A DNA stretch of 64,000 nucleotides from Mytilus galloprovincialis (Eukaryota > Mollusca > Bivalvia > Mytilida > Mytilidae). Where the stretch lies: positions 49,604,833-49,668,832 of the forward strand of contig NC_134851.1 of assembly GCF_965363235.1 (NCBI RefSeq). The letters run 5' to 3'. Each line of letters opens with the position of its first letter. Positions within the stretch are counted from its first letter, which is position 1. Shown piece by piece: positions 45,744-57,800 of this stretch. Both the position numbers and the translations under genes were made by a program. The notes under the pieces were generated by a model. That model ran no database searches and was not told the DNA's origin. It saw only the letters and a list, made by a program, of their open reading frames with translations.

Positions 45744-46080
45744 ATGACTCAAAGACGAAATAAATCTATATTTGTAGGGTATTTTGGGAGTCGATTGAAA
45801 ACAAAACTTTACGACAAAAGAGATGATTTCAGCTTTCCAATTGTGAACTTTCCATTTCTAAGAGGCAACATTCCAGCAGCACCTGCATACGATGTAAATA
45901 TCTCCCAATTGATACGATATTCTCGTGCGTTTCCTATCAAAATTTTCTTGATAGAGGGTTGTTGCTCACAAGGAAGCTATTAAATCAAGAGTTCCAAATG
46001 GGCAAGTTGAAATCATCTCTTTGTAAATTTTACGGACGCCATCTGCTTCACAAATGATATCGGATATGTTCTTTACGTCG
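45744..46080 (+). pseudogene. Penelope-like RT C-terminal fragment
   Basis: The translation contains RLKTKLYDKRDDFSFPIVNF and YDVNISQLIRYSRA, a block I recognise from reverse-transcriptase proteins abundant in molluscs and cnidarians. The lay-out (TKLYDKR..., then ISQLIRYSR) resembles the region after the catalytic motif of Penelope-like elements. One frameshift after YSRA separates it from a continuing stretch ending SSLCKFYGRH. No catalytic RT core is present. Confidence 0.65.
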
Positions 46081-46164
46081 TAACTTCAATCCCCTTCCCT
46101 TTCATAAATGTGACCTACTGAATTAGATTATTTACCGGATTTGTTATCACATAAGCAACTTGAC

Positions 46165-46395
46165 GCGTGCCACATGTGCAGCAGGATCTGCTTACCCTTT
46201 CCGGAGCACCTGCGATCACCTCTAGTTTTTGATTGGATTCGAGTTGTTTATTCTTTAGTTTTCTATATTTGTCATGTGTACTTTTGTTTATTTGTTTGTC
46301 CTTTTCATTTTTAGCCATGGCGTTGTCAGTTTATTTTCGATTTATGAGTTTGACTGTCCCTCTGGTATCTTTCATCCCTCTTTTGAGCAGGTTCT
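46165..46395 (-). repeat. GAGGGACGAAAGATACC-family repeat, near complete
   Basis: GGATCTGCTTACCCTTTCCG, GGAGCACCTGCGATCACCTC, TTTTTAGCCATGGCGTTGTC, TGACTGTCCCTCTGGTATCT. It accounts for the ORFs at 46115-46456. Confidence 0.8.
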
Positions 46396-47649
46396 GAAGC
46401 TATTACATAGTTGGAAATTTCATTGCCTTTGGTTCTGCTTGTACAGAAGTAGTTAAAAATGTATGTCTGTTACAGATGGCATTTTTCAAAAATGGATTCA
46501 GTTGGAATGTTCTTGAATTCGGGAAGATATTTAGGTCCTTTGCTAAGGAATTATTTCAACTCTCTGCCACGAACGAATCGATGTTAAGGTTTTCTGTTAT
46601 AACAAGGGAACTAGGGCCATACATGTTTTAGAAATTGTTGCAATTGCAGGTGTATTATCACTGATATTAACAACTTTATATACACATTTGGTTATAATTA
46701 AACACTTTGTTTCGTAGATTTGTTGTAAATATAACAAATAAGAGGGAGTGCATTATAATTAATAGCCAGGAATTCATTCTTTAACAGAGAGATCATTAAA
46801 AAATTCGACTATATTTACAAAATCAAAACCGTTATTGACATATTTGATTTTTATAAAATGTTCTGAGCGATCAATTTAATAAAACATGTTTAGAATAATG
46901 CAATTATAATTTGGACGATTTCAAACTTAGGACTGTAATATGGAATTATGTTACAATCCTGAAAAATTCGATGAATTATATTTTTGATATTACTTTTTCT
47001 TTTGGATTGTTTTATGTGATATCCATTTAACGTGGCTCGGTACTTATACATCCCGTCAATGTGTTTGTATTGTCTTTCATATTTTGCTGGTGTGTTTTAT
47101 ATATGCGACTTTTTGTATTTCTTTGGTTCTTATAACGTGACTCTGTACTTTAAAAGATCCCGTCAGTATGATATTGTTCTATTTTATGTCATTATGGTAT
47201 GTTTCTATTATGAAATACAAAAATACGTTGAACCACAAACGTCAAAATCATTTAATCGTATAGTGGAATTAACTATTTGTGGATTCTTATAAATTCTATA
47301 TAACATTTGCACTATTTTAAATCTCGGTCTGTTTCTGAAATTTATTCTTAAATACTTTTGATTTTGATTTTATAACCCTGTATGCTAACATTGCCTATGT
47401 GAAATTTTAAAACTGTGTGTATGTACATTGAACGACAAATATATGTGATGTATACATTTTTGACGTCAGACACGCAAATCAATGAATGTGTTTGTAGATA
47501 TATTTTTGTGTGTTCTGTTAAATTGTTCCTTTTAAAATTGTTACACGATGATGATTGCTGTATCCATATTTTGACTATTTTATTTATTGTGTCTGTTTAC
47601 AAAATGGTTTAGTTCATGCATCATTGTAAATATAACGGATTTGATTAGA
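46396..47649. other. Intergenic DNA, nothing recognised
   Basis: ORFs at 47032-47292 and 47415-47612 are Cys/Tyr/Phe-rich translations of T-rich DNA with no motif. Confidence 0.45.
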
Positions 47650-47870
47650 CTGTCATCAAAGTGAGGGGGTTAACGCTATAAAACCAGGTTTAATCCACCA
47701 TTTCCTACATTTGAAAAAGCCTGTACCAAGTCAGGAATATGACAGTTCTTGTCCATTCATTTTTTAAGTGTTTTGTTATTTGATTTTGCCATGTGATTAT
47801 GGACTTTCCGAATTGATTTTCCTCTAACTTCAGTATTTTTGTGATTTTACTTTTTACAGGTAAAGTACAG
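47650..47870 (+). repeat. AAAACCAGGTT-family repeat
   Basis: GTTAACGCTATAAAACCAGG, AAGCCTGTACCAAGTCAGGA, TGATTATGGACTTTCCGAAT, TCCTCTAACTTCAGTATTTT. Confidence 0.8.
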
Positions 47871-48884
47871 AGGGTGGTTAACAGATAATGTCTGCCGTTT
47901 TATTTTTAATTTTAATACAAATGCTACTTCATCTGCATACCAAATATCATTGAGTCCCATTAAACTGCAAATCGTAAACTAGTACATGTAAATAAATCAA
48001 AAGTTGAAAGTAGATCAAGTTTGAGAGAGCAGTGCCGAATCATATCCAATGTGCCAATGCTGATACAATTCCATGCCAAATATCTTTGACGTACCACAAA
48101 TTATTTCCCAGAATCTAACGTAAGTATAAACTAATACATAACTGACGCCGCCGCTGGAAACAGCACGCATAAGTTTCGCGTTTTTCTACTTCGACGATGC
48201 GAGACCAAAACTGAAATTACGGTAATTAAATTGATCAATTGAATATAGTGTTATTATATTGACAACAAAGTGTTATATGTCATCATGATATTTAATGTTG
48301 ACATGATCATGGTGATATATAAATAATAGTAATAGTAATATGGGTAAATCTAAAAGATAGTGAGCCTATACTACAAAAATACGAAAAGGTTATATTCATT
48401 AAATGGTTGTAGTCAACAATGATAAATAATTCGCCTCATTTTGAATTCAAAGTTACTTTTACTTATACCTGTTTATTTTTTTAATGTTCGTTTCATAATG
48501 TCGTAAATAAACTCATCATAGATACCAGGACTAAATTTCATATATACGCCAAACGCGCATTAAATTCATTATCCTTTGAGATTCGTACAATTTTAAACAT
48601 TAACCAAAAGTTGTGAAACATTTATAGCGGTGTTACGTCTGACGCGACCTACAGTTAACCTATGGTTTAATATTTCATAAATCAAAATATCAAACTATGA
48701 GTACACAAAGGTACATATTGGATACCAATGGCTACCTTAGGCATCAATCTAAAATAAAATGATTGATAGAACAAATCAATAATTTGATGTAACAGACTAT
48801 CAAATTGATATTACAATTTAGAAATTTCTCTTCCAATCGTATGAATTTTTAATCATAATAGTGAATGATTGAAAGATGCGTACG
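47871..48884. other. Intergenic DNA with a short repeat fragment
   Basis: AT-rich. Around 48515-48560 a short piece (GATACCAGGACTAAATTTCA, CGCCAAACGCGCAT) belongs to the CGCGTTTCGTCTAC family. Nothing else recognised. Confidence 0.5.
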
Positions 48885-49405
48885 TAGCCTAAATAAAGGC
48901 AACAGTATACCGCTGTTTAAAAGTCATAAAACGATGAGAAAAAACAAGTCCGGGGTACAATCTGAAAATGAAGGAAAGACGTCAAATGTAAGAGGAAAAC
49001 AAGGAAACAACAGAAACACAAAAGTGCAACAAAACACCAAACGAAAATGCAACACACACAGAAAAAGTAAATCCCCAAAATACTCCAAAACTCCAAGGGA
49101 AATTCAAAACGAAACGATGGCTAAATCAAGATCTGAAACAAATCAAACGAATGGATAATAAATGTCATATTCCGGACTTGGTACGGGCATTTTCCTAAAT
49201 AAAAAATAGTGGATTGAACCTGGTTTTGTAGCTAGCCAAACCTCTCACTTGTATGACAGTTGCATTCAAATTCAGAAACGAACTATAAGATAACAGCTGC
49301 AATATTCCTGACTTGGTACAGGAAATTATTAGAATAAAATGGTGCGTTATACATGGTTTTGTGGCTAGCAAAACCTCCCGCTTTTATGACAATGTTAAAT
49401 ATAAT
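48885..49405 (-). repeat. Longest AAAACCAGGTT-family copy
   Basis: AAAGGCAACAGTATACCGCT through AACAAGGAAACAACAGAAAC to GAACCTGGTTTTGTAGCTAG. The terminal GACTTGGTAC / CCTGGTTTTGT block occurs a second time about 130 bp on (to 49380), so the end is duplicated. The ORF at 48865-49158 is repeat-derived. Confidence 0.75.
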
Positions 49406-49604
49406 ATTAAAATGACAACATTACATGATAGGGCTAAACAAAGTGATGTATTAATAGTAATTTTTGGTCTGTTTTATACAATTGCCAAATAAAATTGATC
49501 ATTATGTAACAAAATGGATCTAAGTATAAATTTAATACTAAACAGAAAACAATAAGCTTGTGGCCAAGATGTAATGCCACAAACATGAGGTGTCAATATT
49601 TATT

Positions 49605-49700
49605 TTTTTTAGTACACCAGATCCGGGTTTCGACAATAAATGTCTCTTCAGTGATGTTAGGGATCGAAACGGTATTTGGAAGGCCAAAAAATTCACCTTC
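49605..49700 (+). repeat. CGCGTTTCGTCTAC-family fragment
   Basis: AGTACACCAGATCCGGGTTT, CGACAATAAATGTCTCTTCA, GTGATGTTAGGG; closest to the 12.0-kb array units. Confidence 0.7.
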
Positions 49701-49832
49701 AATTTAATATAGACTCTTGAATTTTAAGAGTCAATATAGGATTAGCGGATCATATAAACCGGAGGGAAAATATGATACAAGCCCAAACGAAAAAATATAA
49801 ACAGGTCTAAATTAAAAACTACGTTCAAACCT

Positions 49833-50380
49833 ATGATTGTGTTGGATAAAAATCGCATTTTTTTGGATGAATTTCACTTTTACACATCAAAAGATGATTC
49901 TCTTTCGCTTATTGAAAAAAATAACTGTGGCACGTTAACGATTCAACTTCCCAAAAGCTACACATTGGACGGAGAATGTGCACTGCTAGAGTTATCGTTC
50001 GTTCCAAAATTTCAAAAACCAACGAGACAGGGCTTTTGATCTGACTTCATGATCATCACGTTCCTCCGGGAAATTTCTCTGCCGATACTTCAAAGAACGA
50101 TGATATCGCAAACATCATATATAACAAGCCAATTTACCTTAAAGTCACCATGAACAGAGTGCACCGAATCGAATTCGTCTTTAGGGACTATAATCTCAAG
50201 GTATGTAGCCCGAAGGGTGATCACCTGTTTCCTTTGCTGCATTTTCGCATTCGCCATTGGTGTCCAGAAAGAATCGTGTGGTTGTACAAGAAAAGGCAGC
50301 CACTGTTTGGAGAAATACAGAAACCCGTGCTTCCACAAGTCATTTTTTTCAGCGGTTTCCGAGGTCAATTTAGAAAGTGA
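49833..50380 (+). pseudogene. Broken ORF resembling a Polinton/DNA-virus-like structural protein
   Basis: Two coding-like segments in different frames. The first (49833-50036) contains FHFYTSKDDSLSLIEKNN and TLTIQLPKSYTLDGECALLE. The second, open from about 50,050, contains VPPGNFSADTSK, KPIYLKVTMNRVHRIEFVF and LLHFRIR. The opening (ExNxxGxxTxxLPKxxxLxGE) and the ending (IEFVFRD... LHFR) resemble proteins carried by Polinton/Maverick-type elements and related viruses, possibly a capsid vertex protein. The stop after FQKPTRQGF and a frameshift break the gene. No other Polinton gene is nearby, so this is an isolated relic or a wrong guess. Confidence 0.35.
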
Positions 50381-51149
50381 CGACTTTTGTCGAACCCAAC
50401 AAAAAGAATATGATCATTTTGGTTAATCTGATGTCTACGTCGGCTAAATATTCAAGAATCAACGATCTATAGTTATTTACAAGAAGCCTTCATATTGTGC
50501 CCAACAGGTGATATTCACCATAGCACTATGCAAACAATGCGTCTTATGGAAGTGTTTCTTTGTTTCACAACAAACTGGAAGATGATTTGATAAGTTTATG
50601 TCAACTAATAAACGTCAGTTCAAACATTATGACGTCGCTGATATGTCCGGGTCAGAGAAATTAAAGCCGGGTCGACGCATTTGACGTCACAAACCCATGA
50701 TATGCAATTTTATCAAGAGATGAGCTGAGTAATTTAGACACTTTGACAACCGATATATACAAGTAATTATTCATTGCCATTGAAGTAAATGCATTCGGTC
50801 AACATTTTCCCCTTCATAATGTGTATGGAAAAAAGCAAATTGTGTCAATATTTGTGGAATTGATATTATTTTTGGCTGTAAGATCACTGCAAATATTTCA
50901 AATATAAACTCATATTTATATAGCTTTTACTTTTCAGCTTAAATCACCTGGATGTGTAATAACATCAGTTTTGTAGAACGAACCGGAGCTCATTTCAATA
51001 TCGGAGCACAGCTGTGGAGGTATCTTCCAATTAAGGGTCTGGATATTAGAAATAGACATAAATACTCATAGAAATAAACAGAACAGCCGAGACCATCTAA
51101 AAAATGAATTTCACATAAGGGAATTTAAACAGACCTATGATATTTTGTG
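50381..51149. other. Intergenic DNA, nothing recognised
   Basis: No ORF or repeat I can support. Slightly more GC-rich around 50,500-50,700 than its surroundings, which could be more of the broken element just upstream. Confidence 0.4.
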
Positions 51150-51245
51150 ATTTATATAGTGAGATGTGGAAGGATTGCCAATGAGATAACAAACAACTAC
51201 TAAAATGCAGGCTCCTTACCTGGGACAGACATATATAGAAAACGG
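51150..51245 (-). repeat. SINE-like repeat, deleted copy
   Basis: GATTGCCAATGAGATAACAA joins directly to AAATGCAGGCTCCTTACCTG and GGACAGACATA, so the middle of the family is missing. Confidence 0.65.
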
Positions 51246-51833
51246 CGGTATTTAACGGGTTTGTGAACGCTCAACACTTCCGACCCTTTGCCATAAACGG
51301 TAAAGCCCAACATATAAGAACCATTTGTAAGAATAAGCTGGAAATGGCTTCCATCATCATATTATCTCGAATCACACACATGACACAACGTACCGATCTA
51401 AGAGTACCAAAATTTACTCACAATTCCTACAGTTCACAGCAACTAATAAAACAGTCAAGTTTTTGCAAGCTTTAATATTATTCAGCATACATTTAACCTA
51501 TTTTATGTAAATACGTTATAACCAGTTGAGAAAAGCTCGATGTAAAAATATGAATACCGACAGGATATATGACATTAAGTGTAATAAAGACAGTATTCAA
51601 ATAAACTTACTGTATATTTCATTTCTCAACTGATACAATGTAACCTATTCAAAAAAGTTTATTTAATAGATCTAACGGTTTATATGGATAGCATCTGAAT
51701 GTTAAATCATAGACTTCGCTTCAAATACAATACAGTTATCTCCTTAGCACTATGACATGGATGATCTTTCTTGGTATACAACATGTTATCAATCAAATAA
51801 TGTCAATTTTTACAGTTTCCAAAGACAACGCCT
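51246..51833. other. Downstream flank of gene C
   Basis: AT-rich; the ORF at 51263-51475 shows no recognisable motif. Confidence 0.4.
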
Positions 51834-54800
51834 TTAAGTTTGATTAAGGTTAAAACATTTGCAACATCCATGTAAATAAAACAGGTCTATTTCAAGGTGT
51901 GACATATATATAGCTGTCGTTGAACTGTAACCAACTTTATAAACCACTGCTGTAGTCGCCTGCTCAACGTATTCACAAGTACACCCAGCACATCTAATAG
52001 CTTGACTGAAAGAAATAAAACAAAAATGGTATGTAAAACGACGGTCAAATTGCAACAATCGATTCAGAAAACAAATCAAGGAAACAAAACAAAACTGAAA
52101 AAGAAATCGCATAAATTTCAGAAGAGAAACCACGTGCGATGACAGGGTAAATGAAATCATCGCACAAGTATATGGGTCATTATAAAAAAAAAGTGCAAAT
52201 TTTGACGAGATAATATTTTGAAAAATGAAGTCATTGTTTAAAACATTTAAATTTGTCCTGCTATTCTATAGTATGGTAGCAACGATATTCAGAAATATGC
52301 AATGGGGAAAAATGAAGAATTCCTTCAATTTAAACAATTTTATGTCATCCTTTGATAGGATCGTTTCAATAGTGTTGCCAATTTAAAGCATACATTTAGG
52401 TACTAAATATTATTTTAAATTACGACTTATTGCCATTATTCATATAGCTGTGCATTCTATTCAAACATAAATTTCAGAATACATTGTCGTAAAAAAGTTA
52501 GCTGTCCTAATTATGGCCGTAGTAAATACTAAAAAATACACTTAAGCTGAATATATGTGAATTGTATAAGATTAAATGATAATAATATACCTAATCCTTC
52601 GTACACGACCAAAAAAAACACTTTTATTTCTGAATAAAAATAAAAAATGTCGCATTTTTGTAAAGTAACACCACTGACCCTTCAGTTACACTAATGACAC
52701 AAAGACATCACATTTTAAATTTTACCTTTATTATGTACTCATACCTGCCAACTGTCACTATTAGCGGGGGATTTCCCCCATAGAGGCTCCCATATTGAAA
52801 TTTTTAAAGAGCAGTTATGTCCACAATTTTAACAAAACAATTATTTTTACAATGAATTGATGCTTATAAAAGTATGAAGAAGCCAAAAAACAACATTACA
52901 CTGTATTTGAAGGCCCCTTGAAGTTTTTTTTAGGAGTATGGCATCCATCTTGCACACAAAACCCCCACGGGCATTTTGAAAACTTGACAGGTATGTGTAC
53001 TGAACACATTAAAGTCAAGAACACCGAGCAATAGAAAAAGATGAAAAAAATAAGTCTTAGACTAAAATATCTCAAATTATGTAAAATAACATCAACAACT
53101 AAAATGTCAATAGTGTTACTAAATAATGTCATTGGTGTTACAAATGTTAGCCAAAAAAAAGTCCCATGAAATTGTGTCTTCTTGAACTATATTTCACAGT
53201 TCATCTGTGTAATTTCGTTCACGGGACAGAATATCACATTTATAAATTATAAAATAGTGTCTCCCTTGTTGAAAAATTGTCCCTAGTACTTGGACATAAT
53301 TTCATGGATTTTATGAAAAATTAATAATTTTGCAATCATTGAAATGTTTCTTTAATCAATTAGTTAAATCATAAATGAAATTTAAATCAAGACAACACAG
53401 ATGTAAACACAAATGGAAAATGGTCAATATAAACAGCTATATGACTTTTTGTGTGATGGTCAATACCCTCCATAGTTTAATAACAATGAAAGAAGATCAT
53501 TCAGGAAGAAGGCCAAGCAATTTAAAATTAAAAACAATGAAATGTTTTATATACATGTTGACAAAAAAACACAGGAGAAAACATTAAAACTTGTTATTCA
53601 TATAAAGGACAAAATGAAACAGGTGTTGTACCTATGCCATAATGAGAGTGGATGCCACCTTCGGGTTAATAAGTCCTGTTAAAACAATTCATTGTTTCCT
53701 ACTGTATATTTAAAAAAAATGTTGATTTAGTCTTATAATTTTTTGTAAATTAAATTATATGGTATTAGACAAGACTTTTATGCAATTTGGACATGATTTC
53801 ACTTTGAAAAAAATTCAACAAAGGTCAAAATAGAATATCTTTTCAAAGGACACTTTTACATAGAAGTGGGCAATATTTTATAATAAAATTCTGTCCTGGA
53901 CAAAATTTCACATGTCATATTCGTAACATTTTGTCCATGGGACATCATTTCATGGGGGACACTATTTAATCCATTACCAGCATACATCAGTTTGTGAAAA
54001 CTTTGTATATGTAATAAATGATATTGTTAAAACATTGTTAAATAAGTATAGTCTTTCATAAATCATATGATGTTTCGCTTGTTAAGTATGAAAGAAACAC
54101 AAAACAATGCTGAAACAAAACAAAAAAACTCTATGGAAAATCTGAAACTAAAAATTGATATGTAAAAAGAAAGTCTACAAATTAAACCATAGTTCATGTT
54201 TTATATCGTATTTCAATATTCCAGAATCATGAAAGTCACATGTTAAATATGTGAATTTGCATAAGATCGATTTATGCCAGACGCAGTTGATCTGGCCCGT
54301 CTCGGCTTTACATTCTTTATAATTTAGAAAGAAACATTGATAAAACAAAACTTAATACTAACCTGCATTGTTCCTGGAAGAATATTTGTAGCAATGGATA
54401 TCCGGAGTATGTGTCATTAAACTGTACTATCTCCCTCAATCCGTTAGATATACTGTCCCAGAAGTGAGGAGCTCGAATTACAGGAAATCTAAACAAAATA
54501 TACAAAAAGTTAGAAAATGAAGTGGTCTACATTTAATACGTGATTAGTTACTTGAATCACATGAAATTATTAAATAAATCTGAAAAAAAAAATAATTCAA
54601 TACCCAGACCATTTACATGATGTATTAGTAAACGAACGATATTTTATTCTTGATATCATCTGATAGTCTGAAAATAAATTTGTTTCCAGTATCTACTTGT
54701 TGTCAATTCAGTACTGTTCAGAAATTTGCATGCTGTCAATCAAGCACTGTCGATAAGGAAATGTCTGATCCAAGTCATGAATATGACAGATGTTTTCCAT

Positions 54801-57800
54801 TCGTTTTAAGTGTTTGATTTTGTCATTTGATTAAGAACTTTCCTTTTTGAATTTTCCTCAGACTTTGGTATTTTTTTTTATTTTACTTGTTACAGCTTCT
54901 GAATAGTCTGAACATACACTGAAAATATTTCTATGGATGGCAAGCTGATTGTCTGAACAGTAATAGATTTACAGCAATGGATAGGTCTGAAAATTGACAG
55001 AAAACTGAACATGACAAAATACATTTGTATGTCAATATGTTTGAGACATTCAACAGCTGTGCATGTCAAAGTTGTTTTTTAAGTGCAATCTTTAATTTTG
55101 GGTTCTTTTTAATGCTATTTAAAATACTGCTTCAATATCTGTGAAGGCTTCATTTTGATATGCATTTCATCATCAGATACACTAGATAATTAGGAGGGAA
55201 ACAGAATAGATGACCCTTCTTGAGCAATGACAACAAAGCCGGAGGATGTAGAGGGCCCCCTTTTGGATCTCAAATAAAAAATGAAAAAAACACGTGTTTC
55301 ACGAAGTATAATAATTTTGGTATAAAATCTTCAAAAATCATTTTTCGCCACGATCCTCTCGGGCCAACCATTTTTTTCATTTCTTTCCTAGAAAGCACAT
55401 TATTCAATAAATGCAACATATAGTACTTTACACGCATTTGATTTGTTTAAGCATCTATTTTATTAAACAACTTACGATTGACAGCAGCCATGATTGTGTA
55501 GATTGGATGGTGTAGCTTGACGTTTTTTCCTGCCTACTCCTGCCAATGTGTTATTGCAGTTAAAACTACATTCATTTTCGGTCTGGAATCTTTCTTTCGT
55601 CGGTGTACGTTTCCTTGCACCATCTAGTAATATCTGTTCATACCTTGTACTGTCTATACTAAATATGGACGGGTAAAATTTGATGAGATTCTCACGTGTA
55701 ATTTTGGTGTCCTCCGTTTCCTTGTGAAATCTGAAAATATGTAGGAACAATCAAGGAAAGCCTTCTGTAATCATAAGTAAAACGTGTTCGCTATTTACAG
55801 TTATCATAAGTAAAACGTGTTCACTTTCTACAGAAATCATTAGTAGAACGTGTTCACAATATATAACAATAACGAGTATAGAACGTGTCCACTGTTTATA
55901 CAGTGGAGATTGCTTCTAATATCTCATCAAATCTATCAGAATCTGTCTGCCTGACAGATTCTGACAGTGTCAGGAGAAATGTTCTATGACAGTATGTGTC
56001 CATTGTTTATAGTAAACATAAATAGGAAGTGTTCATTGCTTAAAGTAATCATATTTAATAAAACGTGTTCATTGTTTAAAGTAAACATAAGTAGAATGTG
56101 TTCATTGTTTAAAGTAATCGTAGTAGAACGTGTTCATTGTTTAAAGTCATTATAAGTAAACGTGTTCATTGTTTAAAGTAATCGTAAGTAGAACTTGTTC
56201 ATTGTTTAAAGTAATAATAAGTAGAACGTGTTCATTGTTTAAACGATCATAAGTAGGAAATAATAGTTCATTGTCTAAACTAATCATAAGTAGGAACAGT
56301 TCATTGTTTAAAGTAATCATATTTAATAAAACGTGTTCATTGTTTAAAGTAATCGTAAGTAAAACGTGTTCATTGTTAAAAGTAATCGTAAGTAGAACGT
56401 GTTCATTGTTTACAGTAATCGTAAAAAGAACGTGGTCATTGTTTAAAGTAATCATAAGTAGGACGTGTTCATTGTTTAAAGTAATCATATTTGACAAAAC
56501 GTGTTCGGGAAGACATAAGACTTGTAAGTAGGAAGTGTTCATTGTTTAAAGTAATCGTAAGTAGAATGTGTTCATTGTTTAAAGTAATCGTAAGTAGAAT
56601 GTGTGCATTGTTTAAAGTACTCGTAAGTAGAACGTGTTCATTGTTTAAAGTAATCATACATGTTTTTAATAAAACATGGTCATTGTTAAAAGTATTACAG
56701 TTATCATACGTAAAACGTGTTCGCTATTTACAGTTTTCACAAGTAGAACGTGTTCACTTTCTACAGCAATCATTAGTAGAACGTGTTCACAATATATAAC
56801 AATAACGAGTATAGAACGTGTCCACTGTTTATACAGTGGAGATTGCTTCTAATATCTCATCAAATCTGTCAGAATCTGTCAGGAGAAATGTTCTATGACA
56901 GTATGTAGAACTGTCATCCTGACACCTTTTAGACAGTTTTAGCTAGAACAGTTCTAACCTAGAACTGTTTGGTCAATTCTACCTAGAACATATTTAGACA
57001 GTTCTACGACTAGATTATTTGGTCAGTTCTAATTATTCTAATTATAATTGATTTAGTCAGTTTTATCCATTGAACAGTTTTTTAAAATACCTCTTCTAAA
57101 ATATGAATAAGTCAAAAGAATATAATATATGTTCAAAAATTCTCATCACAGCACTGTTTAAACATTTCTCGTTTTTTAGAACTTCTCTATATAATCGTGA
57201 CAGGTTTGGTCAGTTATACGGCTAGAACAGTTTTAGACAGTTCTGCTGACAGTTCCGCGACGAGATTATGACAGTTCTACCCTAAAATTTATCCTGACAG
57301 TTCTAATAAGAACAGTGCTAGGGTAGACAACAGTTTAGAACAGTTCTATGGCAGGTTATTCTGACAGTTCAAAGAGAGGTTAGAAGTGATCTCCACTGTA
57401 GCAATCATAAGTAAAACGTGTTCACTATTTATGGTGATCATAAGTATTACGTGTTTATTGAATTGTCTACATCATTCATATATGTAAGTAGAACGTGTTC
57501 ACTGTGTACTGTAATCATAAGTATATAGTATATAAAGTGTTTATGTCAATCAGACACAGAACTAGAACATGATTACTGAATTGAAAGTGATATCTGCAAT
57601 CATAATCACAATGTTTAAAACGCAACAACAAAACAAATTAACATAGCATGGTTACTTACATAAACTCTCTATAACAAATTATTCCAACTAATACGAGTGT
57701 TGTTGCAATAAAAGTGAAAGCGACACCAACCTGTAAAGAAAAGAAAATGATGTGTTTAGTTGTCCTAATATATGGTGTCTATTTTAATGTAATACAGAAA

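Noticed and set aside
46115..46456. ORFs on both strands near 46.2 kb
   Set aside because: They lie in an interspersed repeat that also occurs at 25.7 and 29.2 kb.
55967..56799. Long repetitive ORFs on both strands, up to 130 codons
   Set aside because: Produced by a 33-bp minisatellite whose period is a multiple of three; opposite strands are equally open.
55780..56833. Regularly spaced repeats reminiscent of a CRISPR array
   Set aside because: Eukaryotic minisatellite with contiguous degenerate monomers and no unique spacers.
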